Positions 29,387-38,345 of a stretch of DNA of 64,000 bases are shown piece after piece. The notes beneath the pieces are model-generated. The model did no database searches. It was not told where the DNA came from and saw only the letters and a list, made by a program, of their open reading frames with translations. Location: NCBI RefSeq assembly GCF_013415845.1, contig NZ_CP058907.1, forward strand, positions 4,402,001 to 4,466,000, in the 5' to 3' direction. How positions within the stretch are numbered: position 1 is the stretch's first letter; each line of letters begins with the position of its first letter. Position numbers and translations under genes: made by a program. The stretch comes from Rhodopseudomonas palustris (lineage in GTDB: Bacteria; Pseudomonadota; Alphaproteobacteria; Rhizobiales; Xanthobacteraceae).

Positions 29387-29845
29387 ATGGATACGATCAG
29401 GCATTTGACGCAACTCATCGAGCGGATCGGTCTTGCCATGGCAGGGCTTGCTTGCGGCACATTCGTCTCGGCTTCGGTCGGTCATGCCGACATCGGCGTC
29501 CTTCAGTCCGAATGGGCGTCGCTCGCGATCGTGCTGGCAGGCGGGGTCGGCTTTGCCGCCGCGAGCGGACTTCAGTACGGCGAGAGACGACGCTCGGGAA
29601 TCGATCCGGTTTGTCTGCTGTGCGCAACCGGCACGTTTCTGACCTCGGTCATGGCTTTGACATCGGTCGCCGTGCTCGTCATAGGCGCAGACCCTCCGGC
29701 CGTTTGGCTTTCCCTGCTTGCCGCCAGCTGGATCGGCGGAGTGGTCCTGCAGATCGCGGCGGCGGGGGTGGCGCGCTATGGTGAGGTTCGACCGCCTCGG
29801 CGGTCGAACCTTGTGGCGCCCAGTCAGCTTCGCGACGCCGCCTGA
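29387..29845 (+). CDS. Hypothetical small integral membrane protein
   Basis: About 152 residues, family not recognised. Hydrophobic segments are visible near residues 14-30, 45-60, 77-102 and 108-128, suggesting four membrane helices. A Pro-Arg-rich cytoplasmic-looking tail (VRPPRRSNL) follows. The start at 29387 has GGGAG a few bases upstream. The CRP-type palindrome upstream suggests global regulation. It is convergent with the Crp/Fnr regulator gene. Function unknown. Confidence 0.6.
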   Translation: MDTIRHLTQLIERIGLAMAGLACGTFVSASVGHADIGVLQSEWASLAIVLAGGVGFAAASGLQYGERRRSGIDPVCLLCATGTFLTSVMALTSVAVLVIGADPPAVWLSLLAASWIGGVVLQIAAAGVARYGEVRPPRRSNLVAPSQLRDAA

Positions 29846-29884
29846 GGCCCGCCGGCTTCTCGTCCAAGAGACGACAAGCAACAA

Positions 29885-30598
29885 TCAGCCTTCACCCGCA
29901 ACCGCGTGGAGGGCGTCAGGCTGAACGATCTCCAACGTCTGCGGTCCAAGCCTGATCCACCCTTGCGAGGCCCAGCGCGCCAGCAGCTTGTTGACGCTTT
30001 CGCGCGACATGCCGGCCATCTCGCTGACCTGCTGCTGCGTCAGCTGGAGACGTAGCGGAGCCCGATCGGTGTCACGCTCTGCCAGCCGCATGATCGTGCC
30101 GGCGAGCCGGGCCGACATCGACTGCAGCATCAACCATTCGACCTGCTGGCTGGTCGCGCGAACCCGCCCACAGAGCAGAACGATGAGCTTCATCATCAGC
30201 TGCGGCTGCGTGTCGATCAGTTCGAAAAGATCTCGCCGCGCGATCGATAGCAGAACGGAGTCGCTGTGGGCGATGGCGTCCGTTGTCCGTGGCAGCCCAT
30301 CCAGCACGGCCACCTCGCCGAAGACCTCGCCACTGCCGATCAGATTGAGCATCGCGGTGCGTCCATCGGTGGAACCCGAGCTCACCCGGATTGCGCCTTC
30401 GACCACGACAAACAGAGCATTCGCGTCGTCTCCCTTGAGGAAGACGGTTTCTCCGCGGCTGAACCTGACGAGACGGGCGGCGCGACAGAGCTGGTCGAGC
30501 GCTTCGGGCGCAAGATCCTGAAACAGCCGTTGGGCACGAACGACATCAGATGTCTTGGTCGACCTGCGGCCCAGGTTCGTTGTCATCGACGTCATCAT
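29885..30598 (-). CDS. Crp/Fnr-family transcriptional regulator
   Basis: 237 residues. The N-terminal cyclic-nucleotide-binding-type beta-roll (about residues 20-140) has GETVFLKGDDANALFVVVEGAIRV and SGEVFGEVAVLDGLPRTTDA, which includes the GE-x6-7-R-T phosphate-binding-cassette pattern. That favours cAMP or a similar ligand. There is no N-terminal cysteine cluster, so it is not an Fnr-type iron-sulfur sensor. The C-terminal HTH is QLTQQQVSEMAGMSRESVNKLL. Its recognition helix keeps the CRP Arg-Glu (RES) but has Lys where E. coli CRP has its third contact Arg. It may act on the TGTGA-N6-TCACA site nearby. Confidence 0.88.
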   Translation of the reverse strand: MMTSMTTNLGRRSTKTSDVVRAQRLFQDLAPEALDQLCRAARLVRFSRGETVFLKGDDANALFVVVEGAIRVSSGSTDGRTAMLNLIGSGEVFGEVAVLDGLPRTTDAIAHSDSVLLSIARRDLFELIDTQPQLMMKLIVLLCGRVRATSQQVEWLMLQSMSARLAGTIMRLAERDTDRAPLRLQLTQQQVSEMAGMSRESVNKLLARWASQGWIRLGPQTLEIVQPDALHAVAGEG

Positions 30599-30681
30599 TC
30601 TCTCGACGGGCCTCGGTCACCAACGAGACGTCAAGCCCGCTCCGCCTAGCACGCCACATCGCGAGGACCGCTCGCCGGCAC

Positions 30682-30708
30682 CAGAGCGGAGCTCTACGCT
30701 CCGCTCTG
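30682..30708. terminator. Perfect 11-bp hairpin downstream of the radical SAM operon
   Basis: CAGAGCGGAGC (30682-30692) and GCTCCGCTCTG (30698-30708) pair perfectly around a 5-base loop. The hairpin lies about 34 bp after the stop of the 178-aa gene (minus strand) and upstream of the Crp/Fnr gene. There is no U-tract on either strand. It could be a transcript-stabilising 3' structure, a factor-dependent stop or an operator rather than a classic intrinsic terminator. Confidence 0.4.
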
Positions 30709-30741
30709 CCATCCAGAATGGTTGTCACAATGCCAGCTGGA

Positions 30742-31278
30742 TCACCCCAGCCGATCGGCGCAGCGGACCGGCTGATAGATCTGCTGACTATTTGCGGCAC
30801 CGCGCTCACGATCGCGATAGCTCGACAGATCGTGGATCAGACGGGCAAAATCAGAGCCCGCGTGCATCGCATCGTTGAACGTCTGCAGCGCCGCCAGCGT
30901 CCGGAATGCCCAGATCGTGCGGTAGAGGCCACTGCCCTTCTCGCTCGTCGACGAAACGGCGTAGGTCCCGCGATAGGTGATCCCTTCCGGAGTCACATGG
31001 TCGAGTTTCTGCTCATTGGCAATCAGCCATTTCCGAAACTCGTCATGCTTGTTGAACGGAACATCGTAGCCCCATTCGATCACCAAAGCTCCCAGCAAGA
31101 CACTGTCGTTCAGGAGACTCTCGATCTCCTGCTTGCCTTCACCATGCTTGAGCAGATCGCAAAACGGGAAGAATCCACCCGATCGAACCTCCGGCTCGAT
31201 TGCCGCAACGGTCGGGGACACCAGCGTTTCGCCAGCGATCAAACTGGCAGCCAGTCCGGAAGACTCGATGTTGGCCAT
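30742..31278 (-). CDS. Uncharacterised 178-aa protein in a radical SAM/PqqD operon
   Basis: About 178 residues; I do not recognise it. The first 40 residues are low in charge (SSGLAASLIAGETLVSPTVAA) and end in GGFFPFCDLL. The rest looks globular, with alternating strands and helices (LLGALVIEWGYDVPF, GITYRGTYAVSS, YRTIWAFRTLAALQTFND, FARLIHDLSSYRDRE), somewhat like a dimeric ferredoxin-like barrel. It ends QQIYQPVRCADRLG. ATG 31278 is chosen because AAGGAG lies 7 bases upstream. It starts 2 bp after the PqqD-like stop, so it is translated with the operon. It could be the substrate of the radical SAM enzyme (N-terminal leader-like part, two cysteines) or an accessory enzyme; the sequence does not decide. 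Confidence 0.65.
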   Translation of the reverse strand: MANIESSGLAASLIAGETLVSPTVAAIEPEVRSGGFFPFCDLLKHGEGKQEIESLLNDSVLLGALVIEWGYDVPFNKHDEFRKWLIANEQKLDHVTPEGITYRGTYAVSSTSEKGSGLYRTIWAFRTLAALQTFNDAMHAGSDFARLIHDLSSYRDRERGAANSQQIYQPVRCADRLG

Positions 31279-31280
31279 GA

Positions 31281-31577
31281 TCAATCTCCTTGTTGTGTCA
31301 GTTCGATCAATCCCTGTTCCTGCAATCGTTGAAGTCCAGCTCTGAGGTGATTTCGTGCCTCCTCCTCCGGGTTCTTTGTCGCAACCTGTTCAACGTATTT
31401 TTGCTCGATCTGCTCGGCGGTGCTGCCGTCGCAGAGTTCGAGGATGAACCACGCGTTGAGATTCAGCATGAAGAGCTTCGGCGGATCCGGCCGAAACACT
31501 ACGCAGCTCTTCATTTCCTTAAGTGGTCGCAGTCGGAGGTTTTGGGTGTGGTTGTAACAGCCATTCGGGTAGGACAC
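31281..31577 (-). CDS. PqqD-like RiPP recognition element protein
   Basis: 98 residues if the GTG at 31577 is the start. PqqD-family features are the early strands LRLRPLKEMKSCVVFRP, the LNLNAWFILELCDGSTAEQI core (LN-x3-IxELCDG-T) and a helical C-terminus. PqqD-like proteins bind the leader of a precursor and present it to a partner radical SAM enzyme. The gene overlaps the radical SAM 3' end by 59 bp and has GGAG 9 bases before the GTG. A shorter form from ATG 31514 would lack the first beta strands, so the longer start is preferred. It is not a PQQ locus: no pqqA, B, C or E is present. Confidence 0.82.
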   Translation of the reverse strand: MSYPNGCYNHTQNLRLRPLKEMKSCVVFRPDPPKLFMLNLNAWFILELCDGSTAEQIEQKYVEQVATKNPEEEARNHLRAGLQRLQEQGLIELTQQGD

Positions 31578-32562
31578 GCAGGTCTACTCCCCTGTTCAGC
31601 ACCTTGTCGAACGGATCGGGGGCGTCCCAAGCCCCGTGAAACGCATAGGCCGTCGCACGGCACCCCCCGTGCGAACCCTGGCTGGATGCACAACTCGGAC
31701 AGCTATCCGTAACGCGCCCGGATCTCAGTTCCCGGTAAAGCGGATGCTCCCAGGTCTCCATGAACGAGACCCGCTTGATATTGCCGTAGTTGACGTACTC
31801 GCGCAGATAAGCGCAGCCGATCGAGTCTCCGAATGCATTCACCGCCGCCATCTGCCAGCAAGAATTACCGTCATTCGGATGCCACGACTGCATCAGCTTC
31901 ATGCCGGAAGGCAGGCGAAGCGTATCGAGCGCCGCATGCATCTCGTCCAGGGACAGCGCAAACTCAGCCCAGCGATACTTCATCCGGCCAAGCGGATAAG
32001 GGCGCAAAACGCCGGCAGTTTTGACACCAAGCTCGTCGGCAAGATCGATGTAGCCTTGAAGATCGGCAACGTTCTTCCGGTTGAGGATGCACAGGGTCTG
32101 CACCTCGATGCCGGCCTGCAACATGGATCGGATCCCATCGCAGGCGCGAGCGTGGCTTCCGGACACGCCCGTAATTTCGTCATGCACCTGCGCCCGGGAG
32201 CTGAATAGGTCAACCAGCACGATGCCGACCCGGATGCCCCTCAGGTATCGCGCCGTCTGCGGCGTGATCAGCGTGCCGTTGGTCCGCACCTCCGTAAGAA
32301 AGCGACCCGAGGCCGACGCCAAAAACGGCAGGAAGTCCGGCCGATGAAACGGCTCACCGCCTTCGATGTAGAGATAGATGACGCCGAGTTCGGCAATCTC
32401 ATCCAGAAAGCGTGACCACTCTTCACCGTTCAATTCCGAACCCGCCTTGGCAGGCGAGCAATCGGAATAACAGTGCTGACACGCGAGGTTGCAGGTCTCA
32501 GTAAAACAGATCGAGAGCTTCAGTGGCCTCTCGAGGGCAAATGGATTCTCGATTTGCGCCAT
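31519..32562 (-). CDS. Radical SAM/SPASM-domain peptide- or protein-modifying enzyme
   Basis: 347 residues. The radical SAM cluster motif is C24-x3-C28-x2-C31 (TETCNLACQHC), and IEGGEP (66-71) is the SAM-binding GGE motif. C-terminal SPASM/twitch cysteines are C235, C250, C288, C291 and C301, which should hold one or two auxiliary iron-sulfur clusters. Such enzymes form carbon-carbon or thioether crosslinks, epimerise residues, or mature enzyme subunits. The next gene encodes a PqqD-like leader-binding protein, which supports a ribosomally made substrate. It is divergent from the zinc-ribbon/cyclase gene across about 120 bp. No ribosome site of good quality is visible before its ATG. Confidence 0.88.
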   Translation of the reverse strand: MAQIENPFALERPLKLSICFTETCNLACQHCYSDCSPAKAGSELNGEEWSRFLDEIAELGVIYLYIEGGEPFHRPDFLPFLASASGRFLTEVRTNGTLITPQTARYLRGIRVGIVLVDLFSSRAQVHDEITGVSGSHARACDGIRSMLQAGIEVQTLCILNRKNVADLQGYIDLADELGVKTAGVLRPYPLGRMKYRWAEFALSLDEMHAALDTLRLPSGMKLMQSWHPNDGNSCWQMAAVNAFGDSIGCAYLREYVNYGNIKRVSFMETWEHPLYRELRSGRVTDSCPSCASSQGSHGGCRATAYAFHGAWDAPDPFDKVLNRGVDLRVLPEWLLQPHPKPPTATT

Positions 32563-32684
32563 GGCCGTGAACCATTTCGCTGTGAGATGAACGAATCTAA
32601 GCCCCTGTCGTCCAATGTTCGATCGTTAGAGATGGGAGTGAGCAAATCATACTATCGTCTAAATAGCAACGGACACTAATCAGT

Positions 32685-35600
32685 ATGCGTTGCTCTGCCT
32701 GCGGCTTGTCGGCCCCGACGGAGGCGAGCTTCTGCCCACGATGTGGCGCAAAGCTCAGCCTGCATTGCCAGAGTTGCGGATTCCGAAGCCCACTCGGGTC
32801 GCATTTCTGTGGCGGCTGCGGCGCTTCACTGGTCGAGGCTTCTGGGCCGACCGTCACCAGCGCGTCAGGAGGTATTGCCGCCGATCGCGATCAGCGGCCC
32901 GAGCGGCGTCAGGTGACGATTCTGTTCGTCGATATGATCGGCTCGACCGAAATGTCGGTCCGTCTCGACGAAGAAGAATTCAAGGACATCATCTATCGCT
33001 ACCGCGATATCTGCGCGAACGCGGTACGTCAGTTCGATGGCTGCATCGTCCGCTATATCGGCGACGGCATCCTTGTGTGTTTCGGTTTTCCCTTCGCCCA
33101 TGAGGACGACCCGATCCGAGCCGCACGCGCCGGCCTTGCACTTCTCGATAATCTGCAACGCCTCAATTCCGAGCAAGAGACGAAGGCGATCCAGGTGCGG
33201 ATGGGCATGCACACCGGCATCGTCATCGCGGGCGACCTCAGATCCTCGGACACTTTCGAGGCAATGGGGATTCTCGGCGAGACCCCCAATATCGCCTCGA
33301 GGGTGCAGAACCTCGCCGCCCCCGATCGTCTGGTGATCACCCTGGAAACCGCGCAACTCCTCGGCGAACGGTTCGACCTTATCGATCTCGGATTGCAGCA
33401 GGCGCGCGGCGTCGATGGTCCGTTGCATCTGTTCGAGGTCGCCGGGGAGCGGACTGAGGCGACCAGGGAACGGCCTCCTGCCAGCCACAAGATGATCGGT
33501 CGTCAGCAGGAACTGGCGCTGTTGCAGGACCGCTTCTTCCGCGCACAGGACGGTGAAGGCCAGGTGGTGCAGATCACCGCCGAAGCCGGCGCCGGCAAGA
33601 CGAGGCTGGTGCGGGAATTCAAGGCACGCCTCGATCCAGCGGCGTTTCTGCCGATGACCTGCTACTGCTCGGCATACAGCCGCTCCAGCGCATTCTATCC
33701 GATCATCGAGATGATACGTCGCGTCGTGAAGCCTGATGGCGACGCAGACGCCGAGGCAATGTCGGCAAACCTGCAGCGCTCCTTCGTTGGCCTGGAAACG
33801 ATCACTCCGGAGGCCACGGCGCTGGTTGCCGAGCTGCTCGAGTTGCCGGTATCCCCCGCGATCAAGGACATTCCGCCGGCCCGGCGGCGCGAGCTTCTGC
33901 TTGAGGTGCTGACGCAGTGGGTACTGAGACAGTCCGAGGACGTTCCTGTCATCCTCGTCGTCGAGGATCTGCATTGGGCAGACGCTTCCACCACCACCCT
34001 GCTTCGGCACATCGTGGGGCGGCTGTCGAATTGGCGGGTGATGGCCATTTTCACGTTCCGGCCCGAATTGACGGCCGAATGGCTGCTGGGATCGCAAGTG
34101 ACAAGGCTGGGTCTGCGCCGCCTCTCCAAGAACGAGGCAAGAGCGCTGACCGCACAGATTGCCGACGCCTCGACCATGACGGCAGAGATCATCGCGTCGA
34201 TCGTCGCCAAAACCGGCGGGATTCCGTTGTTCATCGAAGAGCTGACCAAAGCAGTTCTCGCCGGGGCTTCTTCCGCCGATCATGATCCGGCGCGATTGAC
34301 GGCACTGGTCGACAGCATTCCATCCACGCTCCGGGGGTCGTTGGCCGCCAGACTCGACCGCCTTCAGATCGCAAAGCCGCTGGCGCAGGTCGCCGCGACG
34401 TTGGGCCGGACCTTCGACAGCAAAGTGTTGGCGGCCGTCACCGGAGAGAGTCAGCCCGCGCTCCGCGCGCAGCTCGATGAATTGCTGCGTCAGGGCTTCA
34501 TCCATCAGCACGGAACGCAGGTTCAAGCCAAATACTCGTTCAAGCACGCACTGATTCAGGAAGCTGCCTACGACTCGCTGCTCAAGAGCGAGCGGCGATC
34601 GATGCATCGCAGGATCGCGGAAGTCATCTCCACGCAATTCGCCGACGTCGTCGCGGCGACTCCCGAGGTCCTGGCCGAACATTATGCGGCCGCAGAGCTC
34701 GCGGAATTGGCGATCGCGCATTGGGAAGCGGCCGGCAACAAGGCTGCCGAGCGTTCGGCCAATGTCGAGGCCGCCAGCCATTTCGCAAACGCCCTCGCGG
34801 TCCTTCGCCGAATGCCCGACACGACCGAGCGGGCGCGTCGGGAGTTATCGCTCGAGCTGCAGCGCGGCTCGCAACTTCTCGCCATCAAGGGGAATGCCGC
34901 CCCTCAGGTGGAGGAGGTGTTCACCCGCGCCTACCAACTCAGCTGGAGACTGGGCGAGCACCGGCTGCTGTTCAGGGCCCTCTACGGGCTGATGATGTTC
35001 TTCATCGTCCGAGGTCAGCTTGAGAAGGCGCATCAATGCGGGGTGCGCTTGATCGAACAGGCAGAACGCGCCGGCGACGATGGCCTTCAATTGCAGGCCA
35101 AGCGGCCGCTTGGCCTGACGCAGTTTTACCTCGGCCAGTTCAGCAGCGCGAAGGAGACCTTGAAACAGGCGCTCCAGCTATACGACCCCGATCGGCATCA
35201 TCACCATCGGTTCGAATATGGCTCCGACCCGGCCGTCCTCGCGCAATGCAATCTCGCCTGGACCGAGTGGTTCGTCGGCTTACCAGATACTGCGATCGCA
35301 GACAGCGCACAGGCGATGGCGCGGGCGATCCAGCTCAACCATCCGCACAGCCTCGGATTTGCCCTCAGCTTCGAAGCCTCGATCAGGCAGAGCCGTGGTG
35401 AACCGAAGGAAGCGCTCCAGGCAGCCGAGCAGGCGATTCAGATCGGTCAGAGCTACCGCTTCCCCTACTGGAGCGCCTGGGGACGGATCTTGCGCGGCTG
35501 GGCCATCGGCAGGCTGGACCGTCCCGCATCAGGCGCGGCCGAAATCAAAGCCGGGCTGGAAGATTATCGCGCCACAGGCGCCGAGCTGATCCGGCCCTAC

Positions 35601-36002
35601 GGCCTGATGTTGCTCGCAGAGACGCTCGGTACCGATGGCGCGCTCGAGGATGCCTTGGCCATGCTGAACGAAGCGCTCGACATCACCGAGACCAACAGGA
35701 CGCTGTTTTGCGGGCCGGAGCTGTACCGGCTTCGCGGATCGTTGTTGCTGGCGGCGGATCCACACGACGATGCAGGCGACGAGAATCTCAAGAAGGCGGT
35801 CGATCTGGCACACGAGCTCGGGTCGCCAATGCTGGAATTGCGGGCCCTCGCCAGTCTCGTCTCGGCTTCACCGCACCGAGGCAGCTCGGCTCCGCTCCAG
35901 CGGCTCGAGCGGCTGCGCGATGCCATGACCGAAGGCTTCGCCACAGCCGATCTGGCCGAGGTCGCGCGCGTCATCAAACTCGCGGCAACGCATCGACGCT
36001 AG
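32685..36002 (+). CDS. Double zinc ribbon - class III cyclase - AAA/STAND ATPase - TPR-like signalling protein
   Basis: 1105 residues. Two N-terminal zinc ribbons (CSACG...CPRCG and CQSCG...CGGCG, residues 3-46) are followed by a class III nucleotide cyclase domain. That domain has the first metal Asp in FVDMIGSTE (D83), the second in IGDGILVCFG (D127), and the transition-state region GETPNIASRVQNLA. Next is an AAA/STAND ATPase with Walker A AEAGAGKT (K305) and Walker B-like VILVVEDLHWAD. A long alpha-helical TPR-like C-terminus follows. It probably makes cAMP in response to an unknown signal. The architecture is frequent in rhizobial relatives. Being divergent from the radical SAM operon and near a Crp-type regulator is suggestive only. 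Confidence 0.88.
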   Translation: MRCSACGLSAPTEASFCPRCGAKLSLHCQSCGFRSPLGSHFCGGCGASLVEASGPTVTSASGGIAADRDQRPERRQVTILFVDMIGSTEMSVRLDEEEFKDIIYRYRDICANAVRQFDGCIVRYIGDGILVCFGFPFAHEDDPIRAARAGLALLDNLQRLNSEQETKAIQVRMGMHTGIVIAGDLRSSDTFEAMGILGETPNIASRVQNLAAPDRLVITLETAQLLGERFDLIDLGLQQARGVDGPLHLFEVAGERTEATRERPPASHKMIGRQQELALLQDRFFRAQDGEGQVVQITAEAGAGKTRLVREFKARLDPAAFLPMTCYCSAYSRSSAFYPIIEMIRRVVKPDGDADAEAMSANLQRSFVGLETITPEATALVAELLELPVSPAIKDIPPARRRELLLEVLTQWVLRQSEDVPVILVVEDLHWADASTTTLLRHIVGRLSNWRVMAIFTFRPELTAEWLLGSQVTRLGLRRLSKNEARALTAQIADASTMTAEIIASIVAKTGGIPLFIEELTKAVLAGASSADHDPARLTALVDSIPSTLRGSLAARLDRLQIAKPLAQVAATLGRTFDSKVLAAVTGESQPALRAQLDELLRQGFIHQHGTQVQAKYSFKHALIQEAAYDSLLKSERRSMHRRIAEVISTQFADVVAATPEVLAEHYAAAELAELAIAHWEAAGNKAAERSANVEAASHFANALAVLRRMPDTTERARRELSLELQRGSQLLAIKGNAAPQVEEVFTRAYQLSWRLGEHRLLFRALYGLMMFFIVRGQLEKAHQCGVRLIEQAERAGDDGLQLQAKRPLGLTQFYLGQFSSAKETLKQALQLYDPDRHHHHRFEYGSDPAVLAQCNLAWTEWFVGLPDTAIADSAQAMARAIQLNHPHSLGFALSFEASIRQSRGEPKEALQAAEQAIQIGQSYRFPYWSAWGRILRGWAIGRLDRPASGAAEIKAGLEDYRATGAELIRPYGLMLLAETLGTDGALEDALAMLNEALDITETNRTLFCGPELYRLRGSLLLAADPHDDAGDENLKKAVDLAHELGSPMLELRALASLVSASPHRGSSAPLQRLERLRDAMTEGFATADLAEVARVIKLAATHRR

Positions 36003-36214
36003 ACGATCGGGGGCTGAAGGCGTCACCGGGGCGCCTTCGCGCGCGTTGGAACCGCGATGAGGAACCAATGGCGCCGCGACCAGTATTGGCCTAAAAGAGC
36101 CCGACCTCCCATTATCGGCGGCTTGTGCGACCGTGCATCGTCCAAGTCCCGCCGGTCGACCGATCCGGTCCCGGGATTTCCCATTCGGCGTGATCGCCCA
36201 GAAGGTTGTCGTTC

Positions 36215-38290
36215 GTGACATTTCCGACCAGTCCCCCGCCGCTCGCGCGAGCTTTGGCGGAGCGCAATTATCTACAGGCGACGCCGGTGCAGAGCGCTGT
36301 GCTGGCGCCGGACACCACCGGCCGCGACCTCCTGGTCTCGGCTCAGACCGGCTCTGGCAAGACCGTGGCTTATGGCCTCGCGATCGCGCGGGACCTGTTG
36401 GGCGACGCCGAGCAGTTTGCGCCCGCCGCAGCGCCGCTGGCACTGATCGTGGCGCCGACCCGCGAGCTGGCGCTGCAGGTGCATCGCGAGTTGAGCTGGC
36501 TGTATCGCCACGCCGGCGGGCGGATCGTCTCCTGCGTCGGCGGCATGGACCCGCGCCGCGAGCAGCGCGAGCTGGCAGACGGCGCCCACATCGTGGTCGG
36601 CACGCCGGGGCGGCTGTGCGACCATCTGCGCCGCAACCGGCTCGACGTCTCGCAGCTTAAAGCCGTGGTGCTCGACGAGGCCGACGAGATGCTCGATCTC
36701 GGCTTCCGCGAGGACATGGAGTTCATCCTCGAAACCACGCCGGAAACCCGCCGCACCCTGCTGTTCTCGGCGACGCTGCCGCGCGGCATCATCGCGCTGG
36801 CCAAGACCTATCAGCACGACGCAATGCGGATCGAGGTCGAAGGCGCCGAAGGCGGCCACGCCGACATCGAGTATCGCGCCATCCGCATCGCGCCGAATGA
36901 CGTCGAGCACGCCGTCGTCAACGTGCTGCGCTACGTCGAATCCCCGACCGCGATCGTGTTCTGCAACACCCGCAGCGCGGTGAACCATCTGCAGACGGCG
37001 TTGCTGGAACGCGGCTTCGCCGTGGTGGCGCTGTCCGGCGAACTCACCCAGAACGAACGCACCGGCGCGCTCAACGCGCTGCGCGACGGCCGCGCGCGCG
37101 TCTGCGTCGCCACCGACGTCGCGGCGCGCGGCATCGATCTGCCGAACCTCGGCCTCGTCATTCACGCCGAGCTTCCGAACGACGCCGAAGTGATGCAGCA
37201 TCGTTCGGGTCGCACCGGCCGTGCCGGCAACAAGGGCATCAGCGTCCTATTAGTTCCGCCGGCACGGCGGCGGCGCGCCGAGTTGCTGCTGCAGCTCGCC
37301 GGCATCGAGGCGAACTGGGGCACCGCGCCACAGGCCGACGAGATCCGCAGCCTCGATCAGCAGCGCATGCTGCAGGACCCGCTGTTCACCGAAGAGCCGA
37401 CCGCCGAAGATCAGGCCCTGGCGCAGGCGCTGCTCGCCGAGCGCTCGCCCGAGCAGATCGCGGTCGCGCTGGCCAGGGTGGTGCGGGCCCGGATGCCGGC
37501 GCCCGAGGACATTCTCGATCCCGGCGAGCGGCCGGCCCGCGGCCGCGACGAACGTCCCGGCAAGACCGCGCGCGAACCGCGCGATCACGAGGCGCGCGAC
37601 AAGGCTCCACGGTCTCGGTCGGCCAAGGCCGGCGAGAAACACGCGATCACGGGCGGCGTGTGGTTTCGCGCTGCAATCGGCAAGCGCAAGAACGCCGAAG
37701 CCCGCTGGCTGCTGCCGATGATCTGCCGCCGCGGCGGCATCACCCGGCAGGACATCGGCGCGATCCGCATCCTCGACACCACCACCGAATTCGAGATCTC
37801 GTCCGCCGCTGCCGACGCCTTCGCAGCGCAGATCAAGCGCCCCGATCACGACGACAACATCCGGATCGAGCCGCTGATCGGCGCCAAGCCGATCCCGCCG
37901 CGCGACGACAACCGCCCGCCGCGGCAGGACGCGGACCGCAAGCCTGATCGCGAGGCACGGCGCGCCAAGCGGCCGGCGTCGTGGTCGCCGCTGTCCGGCG
38001 AACCGCTGCCCGATCCCCGCGAACAGGACGCGCCGCGCCCCGGCAAGCGCGTGCCGCACGACGACGCTCCGCGCGGCGGCAAGCCGGCGCGGTTCAAAGA
38101 CAAGGGATTCAAGACGCGCGGCGAGGACGCGTTCGAGGGCGATTTCAAAGCCAAGCCGTTCAAGACCGACGGCTTCAAGGCGGGCAAGGCGAAGGGCGAC
38201 AAGCCGGCCTATGTCAGCAAGGCCCGCCGCGCCGATCCGTCGGCCAAGAACCCACCGTTCAAGAAGAAGGCGAAGAAGAAGTTTCGCTGA
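36215..38290 (+). CDS. DEAD-box ATP-dependent RNA helicase with DbpA-type RNA-binding domain
   Basis: About 691 residues. Motifs in order are the Q-motif region QATPVQSAVL, AQTGSGKT, PTRELALQVH, TPGRL, VLDEADEMLDLGF, SATLPRG, ATDVAARGIDLP and HRSGRTGRAG. After an Arg/Asp-rich linker there is a DbpA-type RRM (GVWFRAAIGKRKNAEARWLLPMICRRGGI). The tail is long, Lys/Arg/Asp-rich and repetitive (FKDKGFKTRGED, FKAKPFKTDGFKAGKAKGDK), ending KKKAKKKFR. It is CsdA/DeaD-like and should act in ribosome assembly or RNA turnover, especially in the cold. The frame opens at TTG 36206, but GTG 36215 has AAGG at better spacing, so the start is uncertain. Confidence 0.9.
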   Translation: MTFPTSPPPLARALAERNYLQATPVQSAVLAPDTTGRDLLVSAQTGSGKTVAYGLAIARDLLGDAEQFAPAAAPLALIVAPTRELALQVHRELSWLYRHAGGRIVSCVGGMDPRREQRELADGAHIVVGTPGRLCDHLRRNRLDVSQLKAVVLDEADEMLDLGFREDMEFILETTPETRRTLLFSATLPRGIIALAKTYQHDAMRIEVEGAEGGHADIEYRAIRIAPNDVEHAVVNVLRYVESPTAIVFCNTRSAVNHLQTALLERGFAVVALSGELTQNERTGALNALRDGRARVCVATDVAARGIDLPNLGLVIHAELPNDAEVMQHRSGRTGRAGNKGISVLLVPPARRRRAELLLQLAGIEANWGTAPQADEIRSLDQQRMLQDPLFTEEPTAEDQALAQALLAERSPEQIAVALARVVRARMPAPEDILDPGERPARGRDERPGKTAREPRDHEARDKAPRSRSAKAGEKHAITGGVWFRAAIGKRKNAEARWLLPMICRRGGITRQDIGAIRILDTTTEFEISSAAADAFAAQIKRPDHDDNIRIEPLIGAKPIPPRDDNRPPRQDADRKPDREARRAKRPASWSPLSGEPLPDPREQDAPRPGKRVPHDDAPRGGKPARFKDKGFKTRGEDAFEGDFKAKPFKTDGFKAGKAKGDKPAYVSKARRADPSAKNPPFKKKAKKKFR

Positions 38291-38345
38291 ACAGTGACGC
38301 CACCTCGGCAAGACGGCGACCACACGACCACTCCGATCGTTCCTC

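Noticed and set aside
30599..30741. 31-codon minus-strand frame that could be a RiPP precursor after the 178-aa gene
   Set aside because: It runs through the perfect hairpin at 30682-30708, lacks a ribosome site and has no leader/core pattern; it cannot be fully excluded.
31281..32562. PQQ biosynthesis genes
   Set aside because: Only PqqD-like and a SPASM enzyme are present; pqqA, pqqB and pqqC are missing, and the SPASM enzyme's neighbour is an unknown 178-aa protein.
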